Assembly (NCBI RefSeq): GCF_019097595.1
Contig: NC_080714.1
Coordinates: 4,487,259-4,551,258 of the forward strand
From: Hemibagrus wyckioides
Lineage: Eukaryota; Chordata; Actinopteri; Siluriformes; Bagridae
Direction of reading: 5' to 3'
DNA length: 64,000 nucleotides
Part shown: one piece after another, positions 39,539 to 55,455 of the stretch
Numbering within the stretch: the first letter of the stretch is position 1
Layout of the letters: the number at the start of each line of letters is the position of its first letter
Position numbers and translations under genes: made by a program
Notes under the pieces: model-generated
Database searches by the model: none
Told to the model about the DNA's origin: nothing
Seen by the model: only the letters and a program-made list of their open reading frames with translations

Positions 39539-40803
39539 CCGTCCCCTCCTCATCCCTCCATCTCCGCCCCTCAGACCCCCCCTTTTTTTCTAAAGCACAG
39601 CCCCCTATATCACACTAACCCACCCCCGAGCCTCTGAATCTCAGCCAGCGTGGAGTGGGTCAACACAGCAGGAATTAACTCTTGTTTTTCTTCTTAATGA
39701 AAAAGTAATGGTCCGTACTTCTTTCGAGTCAGGCTTGACCAAAGATCCCTAGGACTCTTTAATATATGCTGAAGCACTTGATTGCATCCTAACTATTTTA
39801 GGTGTCACTCAGGATTGGATTAACCTATCAAGATGCTCACAGTAGTGTGTTTTTTTTCATTAGGGTAAAAAAATCTTGTTTGTTTTTGGAAATAAAATGG
39901 GGGACTTGTAGAGTGGTACCTGTTCTTGTTTGCTGAAATGAATGAATGAATGTCTTGTGTATAAATGAAAGACATGCATTAATGAGTTAATGATGAATCA
40001 ATAGCCAGATAAATACATTAATAAATATACTCTTAGGGTCTGCTAGAGTACGCCGGGACAGGTTTCTATAACGAAACTGACCTCATTTGAATGTAAAAAG
40101 GTTTTGGTCTCTGCTCATTTCCTATACTGGTCTTTAACTTTCACATTCAGACTAATCTCATTCAGACTTTAGTAAATAAATATTTCATTCAGTACACATT
40201 CCCCTTATGACTTATCCAGTATATAAAAAAACTGCACTATTTTGGAAAACAGTGTGTACTTTCTAAATAAACAGTATACTAAAACAGTAATCTATCTTAC
40301 ATTACGCCCCCACAGTACGAATACGCACACTTTCATACTAAATAGTAGGTATAAATAGTAACCTACTCTCACCTGACATTAAATACTGTCACGTTACCTA
40401 GCTTACTTTTTAGTAGAGTAGTATGCGCGTCCCGGCGTAGCCATGGAAACCCGCGAGGACTCAGTTGACTCTGCTTTCTCTTTAAGCATGTTTTATTGTT
40501 TGTTTGTTTGTTTTTTAATTTTATTTATTTAAAATAAAAGACAGGCACGCTTTTTCAAAGACCTGGTCTTAAATGTTAGCATGTCGTGTGAAACGCTATA
40601 CCAGGGATTAATTAGCATTAGAAAGTCTTACACAGCCACCTCAGAGGCAAACTAAAGGAAACGACACATCGGAGTTACACTGAGTCGTTAACGGAATGCT
40701 GTTCACGCGCCACACCCAAGGAGAGACAACGAGAGGAACCGAATATGCAGAAACCCATCAGAGGTGTATATTAAAGGTTTTAACTTAATTTAGCCTATTG
40801 TTC
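39539..40803. other. Upstream region of aplnr
   Basis: C/T-rich near 39540-39650, then AT-rich. No exon or transposon is recognised. It is a candidate place for aplnr control elements, but no specific site can be supported. Confidence 0.35.
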
Positions 40804-41748
<945 letters not shown>

Positions 41749-43490
41749 TTTATTTATTTGTTTTGTTTCTGTTCTTCCTCATGGGGTTGTGCTTCTTTCT
41801 TTATTTGTTTGTTTATTTGTTTAGCTACTGTGTTATAGCCTATTAATTCACTTATTTCCTCATTTAAAGAAATTTTAATATGACTAACAATGTACAAACT
41901 ATTTGTTTATATATTTATTGTCTTCTTTTTGAGTTTATTTTATTGTATTCTATTAGCCTATTAATAATTTGCTATTTGTTTGTTTGTTTTGTTTATTGAT
42001 TGATTTAATTTATTACCAATTAACTTGTTTGTGTTTCATTTACGGTTAGCTATTTTTTATCATAAGCTATTCATTTTATTCCTTACTTTTATTTTTAAAA
42101 AGATGTAATTAACATATTCATTACCAGTTGTTTGCAAGCTATTTGCCTAATCCTTCTTGATGAATAAATTCTTTTATCTTTATATTTATCTAAATAATTA
42201 TTTATTTCATTATATACTTATTTTTTTGTTTGCATTCTGCTTTTATTTTTTTGTTATTCCCCTGAAAAGCCTATAGTGCTCACCTATAACCTTACGTCAC
42301 ATCAGTAATCACCGTGAGCTCATTACACTCCCCATACATGCGAGGAGATCACCTTTATATCATCTTACCCCAATCCTCCTCTCTGATCCTCTTCATGTGG
42401 TTCAAGGACTCAAGGCTCTTACTCTAATGGCATCTCCATGGGAAGCGCCTTGCCTTACCATAACACTTCATGGCATTACAAACCCGGGTCTCGGTTACAA
42501 TAAGCATGATTCGAACTAACTAATTAACCAAAGAAATACACAGAGAGGTACAGCTGTGTTGCATATGAAGGGGTGAAAATCTGTATTTTGACGTAACTGT
42601 GTGAGCGGAAACGGGAGTCAGTAAGAGTTTACGGAGACAGGAAAGTAACAAAGCTGCTTATTGTAACTTTAAAATCCCGCTTGGGGATTCCTGAAAGCGT
42701 GACCCCACTTTTAGCTTTATGTTTCGAACTGAGAGTCTGGTAAACTTACATAACGTTTATTTAAACATGAATCAGCTCCAGGTTTCCTGCACAGCTAAAA
42801 AGCAGAACTTGTGATTATTAGCTATTTTAGAAAATGTAGAAACAATCCAGGTTTACTGTTTATTATGCATTATTAACGTGTACAATGTCTGACCAGGACT
42901 TAAATCTGTAAGTGAATATATAATCCACTACATTATGCATCTAATCAGGCAAAAAACATGATTGAGATATAGTAAATTATAGTCAATTACACCAACCGTT
43001 CTGCATATTTATAAAATTTTCGGTTATAACCTAGTTGTATAACTTGAACTTGAAGAAATGTTTCTGACTTTATATAATTGGCCAAAAAAAAAATCTAGAT
43101 GTTATCTGGATCATTATGATCATACACTGTATTCGTCATACATTTGATACAATGCAGGCTTTATTAAAAACAGTGCACTTGTCAAGTAAAAAAAAACCTT
43201 TGGCTGTGTAAATCAGTGTAAATGTAAATGAATCCTGTGTGAGTGTGGATCCATCCAGAATTAAATTTCTGCACTACATCATATGACAATTTCCAGGAAC
43301 TGTACAGAGCATATGGTAGTGTAAAGCTTTTCAGGACAATTTTTCCTTTCCTGACACGTGAGACACGACGCATGAACGATGCATGAACGATGTTACCAGC
43401 AGCCAATTTAGCAATCGTAGACAGCCAAATTTCTGACAGAATGTCGCTGTTAAAAGTCATGGGACAGCTGCAAAGATTACGATAATGCAA
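41749..43490. other. AT-rich spacer
   Basis: 41750-42260 is T-rich with many TTTATTTGTTT motifs. No gene is seen. Confidence 0.4.
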
Positions 43491-43494
43491 AAGC

Positions 43495-43850
43495 CAGGCT
43501 TATTAACAAGACAGAAAATCTATCCTTATTACCTCATATTTACATTAAGTGAGATCCAGTATATATATAAAACATACACATCACTGTACCATATTCTGGT
43601 ATGTAGAATCAACCTCTATATTCTTGATATTTTTATTTATTTTTCTAATGCAATTTTCCACCATATTTTCTCTTTATGTTCTGTTTCCACTTTATTGTAT
43701 CTAATTTGTGTCTTATTTTTATTCCTTTACCCTATTTTTATTGCCTGTTAATTGGCTCTGTTTTTATGTCAAGGTCAGCCATAAAAAGCATTTCACTACA
43801 CGTCGTACTGAGTATGATTGTGTATGTGACAAATAAAATCTGAATTTGTC
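43495..43850 (+). mobile_element. LINE 3' end, same family as 16330-18395
   Basis: The end GTATGTGACAAATAAAATCT and the preceding AAAAAGCATTTCACTACACG match the 3' end of the LINE at 18340-18395. The AT-rich text upstream is probably its 3' UTR. No coding part is left. Confidence 0.65.
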
Positions 43851-46800
43851 CCGGTTGTTGTAAGATTGACAACGATCCAAACGCAAAACATTCATTTTCT
43901 TAAATCACACATCTAGCTCTTCTGTATCCTATCTACACAGTCTGGTGTGTCTCATAAACAACGACAAGTAACAATTAACTGTCGGTAATCGTACCCCTGA
44001 GATCCGTCTTTACATGTTGATTCTTGTGTTTGTCGTGTGCAGGTACGTAGTTGATTGTTATGTAAATCTGAAACGTTTCGCGAATTCTGCCCAAAGCTAT
44101 TTCCCTTACAGAATCAACCAAGTATCTACTCAGATCACTTCTTTTTATATGCGCAGTATGAATTACGGGTTGGTCCCGTTTATGATCGGCTCTCGAGCCA
44201 GAGCCAATTCCGCTCGGATTCGGATTCAAATGATGCTCTATTGTGGCCGAACTACTCAGGCGGGTGGATGCATAACCGGGTCGTACGTGTGAACGACGTG
44301 TGTGTGTGGTGTGTATCAGAATGGAGCGGAGCACAAAGTAAGGTATGCTGATGGAAAAAATCCTGGCCTGAACTTGTTCCTGATTGTTCTATTCCTTACA
44401 TATAAAATAAGACTCAGGTCAAGCATTCAGTCCTCGCCCTTTTAAGGTTCTGCCTTTAGCAGTAGCAGTGCTCGTTAATTGTAAGGGGGAAAAATACAAG
44501 TGTGTTAAAGGTCATTTGAGGCATTCAGAAACCTGTGTAAAATCACTGGAGGTGTTTTGTGCCTCGTGGAATCGGGCGGCTTACACCCACTGACCCTGTT
44601 ATCGTTTACTCCAGCCCTGTGTGCGCTGTTTTTGTTGGCTCTCGGAACTTTGTATCCGGAGAAAATAAAACACACACACACACACACACACAGAGCAGAC
44701 AGCTTGGCAAAAACAACACAGTGCTTCCTGCTCCACTGGGGTTGGCAGAGTGCCAGGACAGAGAACCCCCTCTAGTGGAGGGTCAGGCTAATATTCCTAC
44801 ACACACACACACAATTTTATACACACATTCACCTCAGGTACATGAGAAACTAAGAAAACTTGTCACTCACTTTCCAGTGACATCTCTTTCTGGTGTCTTG
44901 GGACTCTCACACACACACCGACACACACACACCAACACACATGGTGGTTTCTGGTGCTATCTAACTCCCTGCAGTGTGTAGAGGACGCCTGCTGCTCACA
45001 TGGATCCTTTGGGCAAATAAATAAATTTGCAAATTTAAAAAAATAAAAGGGGACCTGATAAGAAACAGATGGTCAGATTAGCCAGACGACTCTCAAGCAC
45101 CCACACACACACACACACACACACCTCTAACTGCCAGATTAGGCAGATGAATTAGAAATCTTAAAAGAGAGGCCGCTTGTTATTACATTATTACACACAT
45201 CACTCCTTAATTTACTAAAGTATCAGAGAAGAAACTCTAACACACACCACCACAACGGCAACATAACACACACTGCGTAACATATGACACACACTTCAAT
45301 ATGGCCGCTCTGGGGCTTGAGATCTCTGGAGCACTGCTAAAATCTGTAAAATTAGTGCAAACAAAGGCAGATAAACCAAATCGCTTTGGAGTTGCAGGTA
45401 GACTATATCATGTAGAAACAAAAATACATTATAGGAACTAATTCCATAGGTTTAATAAAAAAAAAAATCACATGAAATGTTTACACTTTAACCTGTGTGA
45501 CATTCAGTATTGGATGTAAGGAAGAAAACACTTCGTGGATGTGCTGTTACAGGCAAATAATCAACAACAGCGTGATGAGATGCATCATGATGCAAAGAAG
45601 ATTAACACAAAAGCTGATTATTTTCCAAAAAACAGTGTTTAATTCATCATACACTTCAGAAATTTTCCAGTGATTCCAAATTTATATTAATTTAATTAAA
45701 TTATTAATTATATTAATATAAAGAAAGAATGTATATATTTTTATTTTTTGTCTAAATTTACATTTAATGTTGTGGGAATGTCTGGAAAAGAAGTTCCTGT
45801 ATCACTTAGTAACACATTTCTATGCTTAATTTCTCCTTCATAAAAAATTATATTAATGAAAATTAAACTTAAAAAAATGATAGTAAGTAAAATGAATAAA
45901 AATGATAATGACTACCATTATTAAAAATAATATAATATAATATAATATAATATAATATAATATAATATAATATAATATAATAATTAAATGTAGTTAAAAT
46001 ATACAAATGAAAATAAATACAAATAATAATAATTAAAATTCATATAAAATACAATTATTAAAAATAAATGCAAATTTTACAAATGAAAATAAATACAAGT
46101 AATAATAATAATGATGTAAAAACAAACAAAATAAATCTGCAACTTGTCATACTGGTCAAAAAGTCCTGAAGGCTTTCCCCTGGTGGAAAACTACCTCTGA
46201 CACTGGAGACTCCTTCCACACAACATTATATAAATGCCTGATGTTTCTGTTAAGAAATGAATAAACCATCATAAAATGAATTCTCCATGGAGCTGATTGT
46301 TCACTTTAGCACATCCAAAAAATGTACACAGTACATCGTCGGAAATACGAGCCGGGGGTTTGTCGCTTCTGTGTCTCTGTGTGTTTTGCTTTTCGAAACC
46401 CCATTTTCTCCTGCTGAAGTGTGTTCAACTACAAAGTGCGTGTGTGTCGATTTCCTCTCCATCGTAAAACCTAAATCGGCCGGCGTGAGAGGGCTAATGG
46501 TGTTTTGTTTTTTCCCCCGCATCACTTAAGAGCCTCTATATTGAGAGTGAGACCACACAAGTGAGAGAAACTGAAATGTGCGTGTTTCTGAGTGTGTCTG
46601 ACAGTGTGTGTGTGTGTGTGAGAGACGGGGGAGTTCAGAGCAGCTGTCTGTTATTTACTTCGAAGCAATCAAAGAACGTCTGCATGCTACAAGACAGCGT
46701 CAAAGCGTCAGTGTGTGTTACTTAGTTTGAGTTCCACCGAGACAGTAACACACACACACAGATTCAGTTTCAGAGTGGAGTGAACATGCTAGCTTGCATT

Positions 46801-48057
46801 GGGGTTAAGTGACCCTGTAGGTCCAAACGTAAAGCTGTCAGACGGAGCTGATCAGCCGCTGTTGCTTGATTTGTGAGCTCCTGAAGCATTGAATCAGCCG
46901 GCAGCACCTGAGAAGGTGTGTGTGTGTGTGTGTGTTCTAGGTAACACCTGAGTAGGCCTGGGGTGGGGTGAGACTCAGGGCATGTACCTGAAGGATCTTG
47001 GGGTTGAAAGATGCTCTGCTGACCTCGAGCTCAAGTGTGTGTGTGTGTGTGTGTGTTTGAGATAGGGGGTTGTTGTTTTACTTTGCGGTCGCCGAGATGA
47101 TAACCAGCATGTGTGATTGTTGAAAGACACTGATGTTAGAAAGATAAATTCGGCTCGTTCAAAATAAAATAAAATTCACACAAGCTGTTTTTATCCCGTA
47201 ATTGTTGCTTTTAAACAAGCGTGTCTCATGTAGAACGATGCAGAATGACACGCTAGGTCGTTTTCACCACATCCCCAACCCTTCCCCTAACCTAAACATC
47301 AGTGCTTTGTCTACAGTCGAAAAGGGAATTACGATACTAAATCATTGCTCCTGATATTTCAAAGGCTGCTGGAATTTAACCATGGCAACGATCCTACATA
47401 CCGGGTTGAGGCTAAGTAATAATTCTGCTTATAAATCACACAAGAGTACGTGATACGTGATAGAAAAGTAAGACAAGACACAACAGGGGATGTCAAAATT
47501 TAGTGAAAAAGTTCAGTGAGACAGAAATATTTAATGGAAATGTATAAGGAAGAATCTCAGAAAGCGAGCGAGCAAGAGAGAGAGAGAGAGTTAGCATTTA
47601 ACAGTCTGTGTGAGACTTGAGGGAAAGAAACTGAAGGGTTGTAAAAATCCTCAGCTGATGGAGAAGCTAACATCTTGTGAACTAAATAAAAAGGGATTTA
47701 AAATTTAGCAGAACCACAGGTCCTGTTTCAAATGGCTAAGAAAATTGCTAGCAACATTAATATTGCGCTTTTAATGAAGAATAAAACACGTTTTTACCTC
47801 AGAAAAATGTTAAACACTGGAGCGTAGCTAGCTAGCTGATTTGTTCAGAACCTGACTGAGAAGTTGTACATTTCGTTTTGTAATGCTTTGTCTTTTAAAA
47901 GGAAACATTTGTCATATTCCAACATCAAAATATGTTATCTTAGCTAGGCTAATATCAAGCTATTAGTATTGTTCCTATGAACCTTCGTTATAGCTAGCTA
48001 ACTGTGATATTAGCTAGATGTACATTTAAAAAAAAAGCTGCTGGTGACCCTCACAGC

Positions 48058-48100
<43 letters not shown>

Positions 48101-51100
48101 TGTGAGCCGGGGTTTAATCAGACTTCGAGATGGGAATGCTAAATACCAAGGCCGGTCTTCCTAGATAAAATCACACCCATGTGCTATTTTCCAACCTCCC
48201 ACCCACCCTTCACACACACACACACACACACACACGGCTCACCCTCTGATTGTTAGCTTATGCGAGTAGTCTAATTCTCTTAGATTTAAAAGGCAGTGAT
48301 TTTAGCTTTATGGCGATCAGCCTTCAGCTTAGCATTAGCACACTGATAACAGCTCTTTGATGTCTGGGATCCTGATCACCTGGTCCTCCAAAAGTTCTCT
48401 TAACTCTGAAAACTCATTTAGCGAACACGATAGCCGGAGATCGACTTCAAGCTGATGATTTAGATGCTGCACACAAACATGGGTCTTTCCCGGAACGCTC
48501 TGGAAAGTGGAGTCGATCAGGCGAACTGCTATTAGCTATGAGGCTAATGTAGCTAGCAAGTAGAAAAAGCTTACAGTTACTAGCACTGGCACTTCATATA
48601 AACTACTGCACTGTCTGCTGACTAAATCCTCACACCTCAGAACTACTTGTTCAGCTCATTAAACTCGTTTAGCATTTATCATATTGTTTATATATATGAC
48701 TCATGAGTTATTTAGTTTAGTTTCAAGATGGCTACTGAGAGTGTAATTAGATCTTAAAAGTCTCTGATGCAGTGAATCCACATGTGATTATAACAGATTT
48801 ATTTTTCACATTTGATGCACTTATTTTTACATTATTTATTTATTTGTTTGTTTTTACAAATTATTTATTTATTATTTATTTATTTGTACAGATGATTTAT
48901 TTATTCGTTTATTTATTTATTATGGATGATTCATATCTTTTTTTTCTCCTTTTTTTTATAGACAAAAGTATTGTTTATTTTTTAATTTATACATTTTTAT
49001 TAATTTTTTTTTAATGTATTTAATTTAATTAATTGAATTGAATAGGTTTTTTAAATTTTATTTTATTAATTTTTTTTTTTTACAGATGATTCTTTTTTTC
49101 AGGTGTGATTCTTTACAGAATGATTCCTTTATTCTCACCTGATTTTTGTCATTGGTTCAGTTGTCTTCATAAGTAAAATTTGGCATGTAAGTAAAATGCC
49201 AGGCATAACATGGTGAGATGTACCATCACACGCATAATCACTTGTGGAACAACAAATGATCACAAAAGTTTTTCCCAGAAAAGGAATTAAAAATGTGTGT
49301 GTGTGTGTCCTGGGTACATCACGCCTAATCAGCATGAACAATAGAAAAGTGTGTAACACAACCCAAACATCACGTATTCAGGACTCCTGTTTCTGTTACT
49401 AAGGGATACACTCATATGTTTACATCTTATCTGTCTTCCTCACAGGATGCCCACGAAGACAATGAGATATTCAGACTCCTGGCTTTAATTGCAGCTTTAT
49501 TATGACCCTGAGCTCTTTCTTGGACCTTAAAGAGATGACTAATCTATGGTCAAAAACTTAGAGTTTAATTAGATTAGATTTAATTAGATAATGCTATAAT
49601 GTTTACACCCCCCTGCCTCTTAATGTACCGTGTTGCCTTCTTGAGCATCAGTGAACGTTTGCACATTTTGTCATAGTTCTGTACGAGTCCCTCAGTTGTC
49701 CTCAGTGTGAAAGAATGGATTTTGACATCATATAGCAGCTGAAAATACTGGAAATTAAAACGCAGGACCTGGAGGATGTTTCTGAAGAAGAGTGAGCAGT
49801 TTTAATCAGCTCAGGATAAACAATGGAGCAATGAACATGAACTATTCTAAAATATAAAAACAGATGTTGAGCATCTGGGAAACAACACAGAGGATTAGGA
49901 ATCAAGCGCGTGTAAACGTTTGAACTGGTTTGTTTGTGTAAATTCGGTTGTCTCATTGAGTTAATATAAACACGGAATAGTTTAATCAGGGCTGAACTAA
50001 TAACAAAAAACAAATTGCAATTTTATAAGCATTTTCTTAATGAACGTTTATGTAAACGTTTGTAATTGTTTACCTGGTGCAGCTTTCTATGACAAGATGT
50101 TTATTTAACGTTCTTGGAAGGAGTCTCCAGTGTCGACGTCAGTGTTGTAGCCGTAGGAGGTAAAGCTATAACCTTAAATCCCCTAAGACAGGAAAGGACA
50201 ACAGGCTGCATTCTGCAAGAGAGAGAAAAAAAGAGAGATTGTTGTATGTTTAATCTCTATTCATATCTTTTAATCATCTATTCATCCTGTATTAAGGTGA
50301 GGTTTATTTATTTAATTAGAAATGAAATGCTCAGGTAATGTGTACGGTTATATAATGAGCATTTGGATACGATTTAGATCGAGTTCATACTTAGAATCAG
50401 ATTAGATTTCAGTTTGTTTGTTTTTTTTTTTCAAATGATTCGTTTACTTTAAATGATTCGTTTATTTTTTCAAACGACTCCTTTATTTTCACGTGATTTA
50501 ACAGACTTCCTTTTTTTCCCCCACGTGATCTGAACAGCAGATTTATTTATTTTCCCCTACATATGATTCATTTTTCACATTTGATTTTTTAAAAATTTTT
50601 CCAGACAAATCTCGTGTGATTCTTTCCAGATGATTCCTTTATTCTCACGTGACTGAATAATAATTTCTTTTTATTTTAACTGTTTTAAATTATCTAATGA
50701 TACAGCCAGCATTTGATTTCGGTTTAGATTGCGCTCCTACTTACATTCGATTAGATTTATGTAAGAATTAAGTTTTATATCTATAGCATTTACATCTGTC
50801 TTTAAGTTTATTGTGTGAATTCAAACCGCTGTTTTGGGCTTGTTTAATGTGATAAATACCTAAACATTATCTGATTATTTTTACTATTTTGTTCCTAATC
50901 TAGCCTAATGATTGTGTTAAAAAATTAATTTTTTAATTCTGAGAATAATTATTGCTAATGAACTCCTTGAAATTTTAATTTGCTCGCATGCTCCCTGTGT
51001 TTTTTTGTGTGCAGAAAACTGCAGAGGAAAGCAATATTTCCCTTCTCCTCTTGTCCCACCCCCCGCTCTCCGTCTCTGTCTGTCTCATAGTGGACTTCCT

Positions 51101-51338
51101 TCCTGTAGTAGTGCATTGTGCGTGACCATGTGTTTGTGTTTTTCTAAGCGTGTGTGTGTGTGTGTTTGAAAATTCAGGAAGAACACAGGGGTTCACAAGG
51201 TGTTTTCCCGCTCATGCCGAGGACCTGCTGACCTTTGACCTCGCTTTTCTCTCTCCTGACCTCTCTGCTCTTTAAATGGACTAAGCAGCAGGATGAAGGA
51301 TCAGGACTGAACACACGTTCTGTGACACACTGGAAAGG

Positions 51339-51397
<59 letters not shown>

Positions 51398-54300
51398 GTA
51401 TTTTTTTATTATTACTTAATAATTATTATTATATATTTTTTAATTTTAGTGAAATTTAAAAATAGTGAAAAAAAACTAATGTTATAAAGCATATTCTTAT
51501 GTAATGTACATATTTAAACACTTAGGTTCAATGTATTCACCTTAGTTAGCATAAATAATTAAATTGTTATAATAACCCTTGAAGAATTCATATTTTATAA
51601 ACGACAATCACATAAGGTTATGCCAAAAGACCTGTATGAGTAATTTTAATAAAACATAATCAGATCCTAATTAGACGTGGATTTGTGTAATATTTTCTCC
51701 GAAATGAAAATAATATAATAATAATAATAACTGTTTTATCCTACACCATACCCTATTAGTAGGTCACATGACCGTGAACAAGGACAGTGTGTGAGGTGAA
51801 TCTGTGCTAGAAGCTCGACTTTAATCACCTGAAAACGTTGCATCGCTGTTAAAAGTTGTCTATATTTCATTCTTCTGGTTTAAACTCGTCCTTTATTTGG
51901 ATTTTGGTTTGATTTTGGTGATAGATAAGAGAAAAGGCGAGCACTTCCTAGTGTTTCTATTGTCCTGAAGAAACCATCTCCAGGATATAATGAGATTTTG
52001 ACCAACAGATAGGATATAAATGATCTGGGGTTAGTTCTGCTGATCATTTTATAGAAGATGAAACACAGAATAGTAATTCCCGGCTGAGAAAAATGACTGA
52101 CCTGACAGATTTATGGCAGGACTAATGAGATACTCATGCAATAATCACATTACTCAATTCTATTTTCTTTCCAGGTGATTCCTTTATGCCATTTAATATG
52201 TTTTTCTTTTGTAAAAACACACAATTATCATTTTTATTCAATTTCATAGCATTAGAATAGATGAATTTTATCTACATAGGATTATTACATTGTTTGCATG
52301 TACGTTTAGGTTTATCAAGTAAAAGCAAATTGCATTTTTAAAACTTTTTATGTGATAAAATAGCACAAAATATTATTTCATAATTTTTGTGAATTTGCTC
52401 CTAATCTGCCTGAAAAATTCTATTAATTTTTAGAGATACTCCTGTAATAATTCTCTACCTGTAAAAACAATCCTATCCAAATAGGGCTTAAGTTTTTCTC
52501 TTGTTAAACTTCATACTGAAATGTCCAGGACAGAAATAAGCAGTGAATCACTCCTCCACCTGCCATGTAGGCAAAATAAAGTACAATACATTATAGCTGA
52601 AAGCTTTTTTATTTTCAGTACAATGGATTAAAGCGGCGCTACGAGAAGCACTGTTTACTCTACTCGGGGTTTATATGGAGCCCTGAAGGAAGGATAGACA
52701 AAATGACAAATGAGAGGAAACAGGAGGGAAAATGTGAGACAGCAAAACACAGAGAAGGAAAAAGAGGGCTGAAGATAAAGGTGATGAGAGGCTGGAGCGG
52801 ATAATGAGAGGGATTAGAGAGCTGAGAGGGAGAAGGATGGACACACACAGGAGGGATAAAAGCTGAAAGCCACCTACCTACCACCTTTTCCTGGGGGGCC
52901 AAGACAGGAATTCGGCGACATCTGGACCCAAAGCCCACTGAAAACAAAAGTTCTGCCAATGCTATGCAACACACACACACACACTAACCTTTCAAACAGA
53001 GTAGGTATAACCGGGTTATACAGGACAAAGGATCATCTTTATGAAAAGATTTATTCCCCAAAGCATCATTTAATACCACAATGCATCGATCTGCTCTTAC
53101 ACTGTTTCGAGCACGTGCTCCATCCTCAGTGCTTTATTAGTTTGGTGAAGATGACTCCTGAACATATTGAATGACTCCTTAGAAGCCTGAGGGATGTGGA
53201 GAACACGTAACTGTAGACGTCCGGCGCTGGATTTATCCAGAGGGCATTTCAATCCCATACTCCTTCCTTTCTAAAAAGGGTTTAAAAGCTAATCTAAACA
53301 GGAGGAAGGATTTAGAACAGTAGTTCTGCCCTGAATAAACTAATTCACACAACAGTATGCTTACATCTAATCCAATAATAACATTTCATTCATTTACACA
53401 AATGAACCAGTTAAAACGTTTACACACGCTTGAATCTGAATCTTGTGTGGGGTTACCCGGATTACCAAAGACTGTTTTTAGCTTTTGTGCTAGATTTTAT
53501 TAGTCTATTATTTGTCCTGATCTGTTAAACTGTCCACTGTTCCACCAAAAATCCTCCAGGTCCTGCACATCCTCTGCTTTTCCAGCATATTTGACCCTTT
53601 GACCCTTTCTCCTTTAGCAGCTATATGAGGTTGAGATCCATCTTTTCATACTGACCACAACTGAGGGACTTGTACACAACAAAACTATTGCAAATGACGC
53701 ATTTACTGATGCTCAAATAGGCGACACTAAGATGCGTGAAGAGGAGGGGGTGTAAACTTTTGAACGGGGTGATCGACCCTTCAGAATTTACATAAGATAT
53801 TTATTTCATGTTTCCCAGATCTTCTAGTTCAATTGTTAAGCAGCTAGCAAACCTTAAGGAGCTATGAAGAGTTATAAATACTATATACAGGGTTTATTTA
53901 AATAGCAAGCTGGGATCTAGACAGCTTTATGTACATACCTACTGAACGTTTACAAAACATTTTTCTGTATTTTATTTTGTTAGTTCGCTAGCATGCATGA
54001 CAGCTAAGTGAGCCAGCTAGTTTGTACTGCTAGTTAGCAAGAGTTTAATCCGCTGTCTTGATCATTTGGTAGCTAATATACTTAACCTATCCAGCTCTGT
54101 TTAGATAACTAGTGTAAAAATGAGCTTTTTAGTGGTTCATACAGGATAGATAATGGTTGTTATTGATGCATGCTAGCTCTTTGGTGAGCTATACAGTTCC
54201 AAGCTCTTATGCTACAATATCTAATGTATTCACTTCATCTGAGGAAAGGAGGTTGAGGTATTTCTGATATTTAGAGCAGCATGAAGCAGGACTTGGCCAT

Positions 54301-54835
54301 GTGGTTCAAATCACATATAAAAAGGATCGGTTGGGTGAAGCACTTGAAACTCAAACACCTTGAACCCATATGGTTTAGCCAAAGAATTCAAAGCTTCTGC
54401 TTTATAAAGAGAATCAGCGTGTCGCTAAAAGGTTGTTCAGCTCAGACGGTGTATTAGGCAGGGAAATATCTGGCGAGACATGAGGTTTAAATGATTTGAA
54501 TATGATATCTAAGCGTGTGATGGGTAATTTTTTTGTCATTCTCTTTATTATCTAAAACCAGTTTTGGACCAGATGTTAGTCACAGATTCTGCTCATACTT
54601 TAAGAGGTCTTAGTGTGGAAGCGGGGGGCGTGTTCGAGCGCCGGTTTGTGAACAGAGATTCGAGGAAGGTAAACGTTCGGAATCACACACCTACGCTTAA
54701 TTGTGTTAATGATTGTGCAGAAACCTGCTTTAAAAATAAAAAAAAAAGGTGGAGAAGTGAGAGCCGGGGATGATTTATGTAGTTACTGTGGCCAAGAAGT
54801 GCAAAACACAATAACAAATCTAAAAAACACAAGGA
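43851..54835. other. 11-kb gene-poor region with microsatellites
   Basis: (CA)n or (GT)n tracts at 44667-44692, 44802-44812, 45101-45124, 46602-46620, 46917-46935, 47036-47056, 48060-48099 and 48211-48235; a (TAATA)n tract at 45928-45983; (ATT)n at 51340-51397. 48780-49090 is a T-rich TTTATTTA stretch. I find no exon, RNA gene or complete transposon. The island 44000-44340 is open in three frames but has no family motif. Confidence 0.45.
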
Positions 54836-55390
54836 CAATTCAGACAAAGTGGAAAAGTTTGGTATAGTTTGCGAATGGAATTCTTACCTCTGATTGGACG
54901 AGACATCTGTCACTGAAGATATACAAGAAGTACGAAATTGTGTATCTAACTTTATTTCTTGTACATGGCTGGAGTTCTAGCTTCCCTTTAAACCACTTAT
55001 TTCAATAGCGCAAAGAAATTTTTAAAGAAAATAAATATTTATATTTATAAGAAAATGGATTTCATTCAGCGCTACTCTGAAGATGGACGTTCATATGGCA
55101 TGATTTTGGATATTCTGATAGCGTATCATGGCATAAAGATTTGTTTGCAAAGTCTAAAAACACACCTGAAGAACGCAGGAACATTGGGAAGACTAAACTA
55201 TTCCAGATTAAAGGATGTAAGGAGCGCTATAAGAGCAGAGCTGTGTTCATACACACACCAATCCACTTTCTACTGCTGCAGATACTGCTGGACTCGCTGT
55301 AGATCCTGAATGACCGATGTCTCGTCCAATCAGAGGGAAGAAATCCATTCGCAAACTATACCTACCTTTTCCAGTTTGTCTGAATTCCCG
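54833..55390 (+). mobile_element. Inverted-repeat DNA transposon, about 560 bp, with an integrase-like ORF fragment
   Basis: The left arm 54833-54906 and right arm 55318-55388 are inverse complements over about 68 bases at roughly 90 percent identity; both carry GGTATAGTTTGCGAATGG and CTCTGATTGGACGAGAC. Between them a plus-strand ORF begins at 55055: MDFIQRYSEDGRSYGMILDI, then IKICLQSLKTHLKNAG, LGRLNYSRLKDVRSAIRAEL. This HTH-like text resembles the DNA-binding start of integrase-core transposases seen in fish genomes, from memory of that pattern. The integrase core is absent, so it is non-autonomous. Confidence 0.75.
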
Positions 55391-55455
55391 TATATAGTGA
55401 TGCTGAAAAGCAAAAATAAAAATATAGCGTACTATTGAGTTTCCAAGCATGCCTC

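Noticed and set aside
45928..45983. CRISPR-like regularity of the TAATA array and other tandem repeats
   Set aside because: Repeats are contiguous without spacers and the DNA is eukaryotic.
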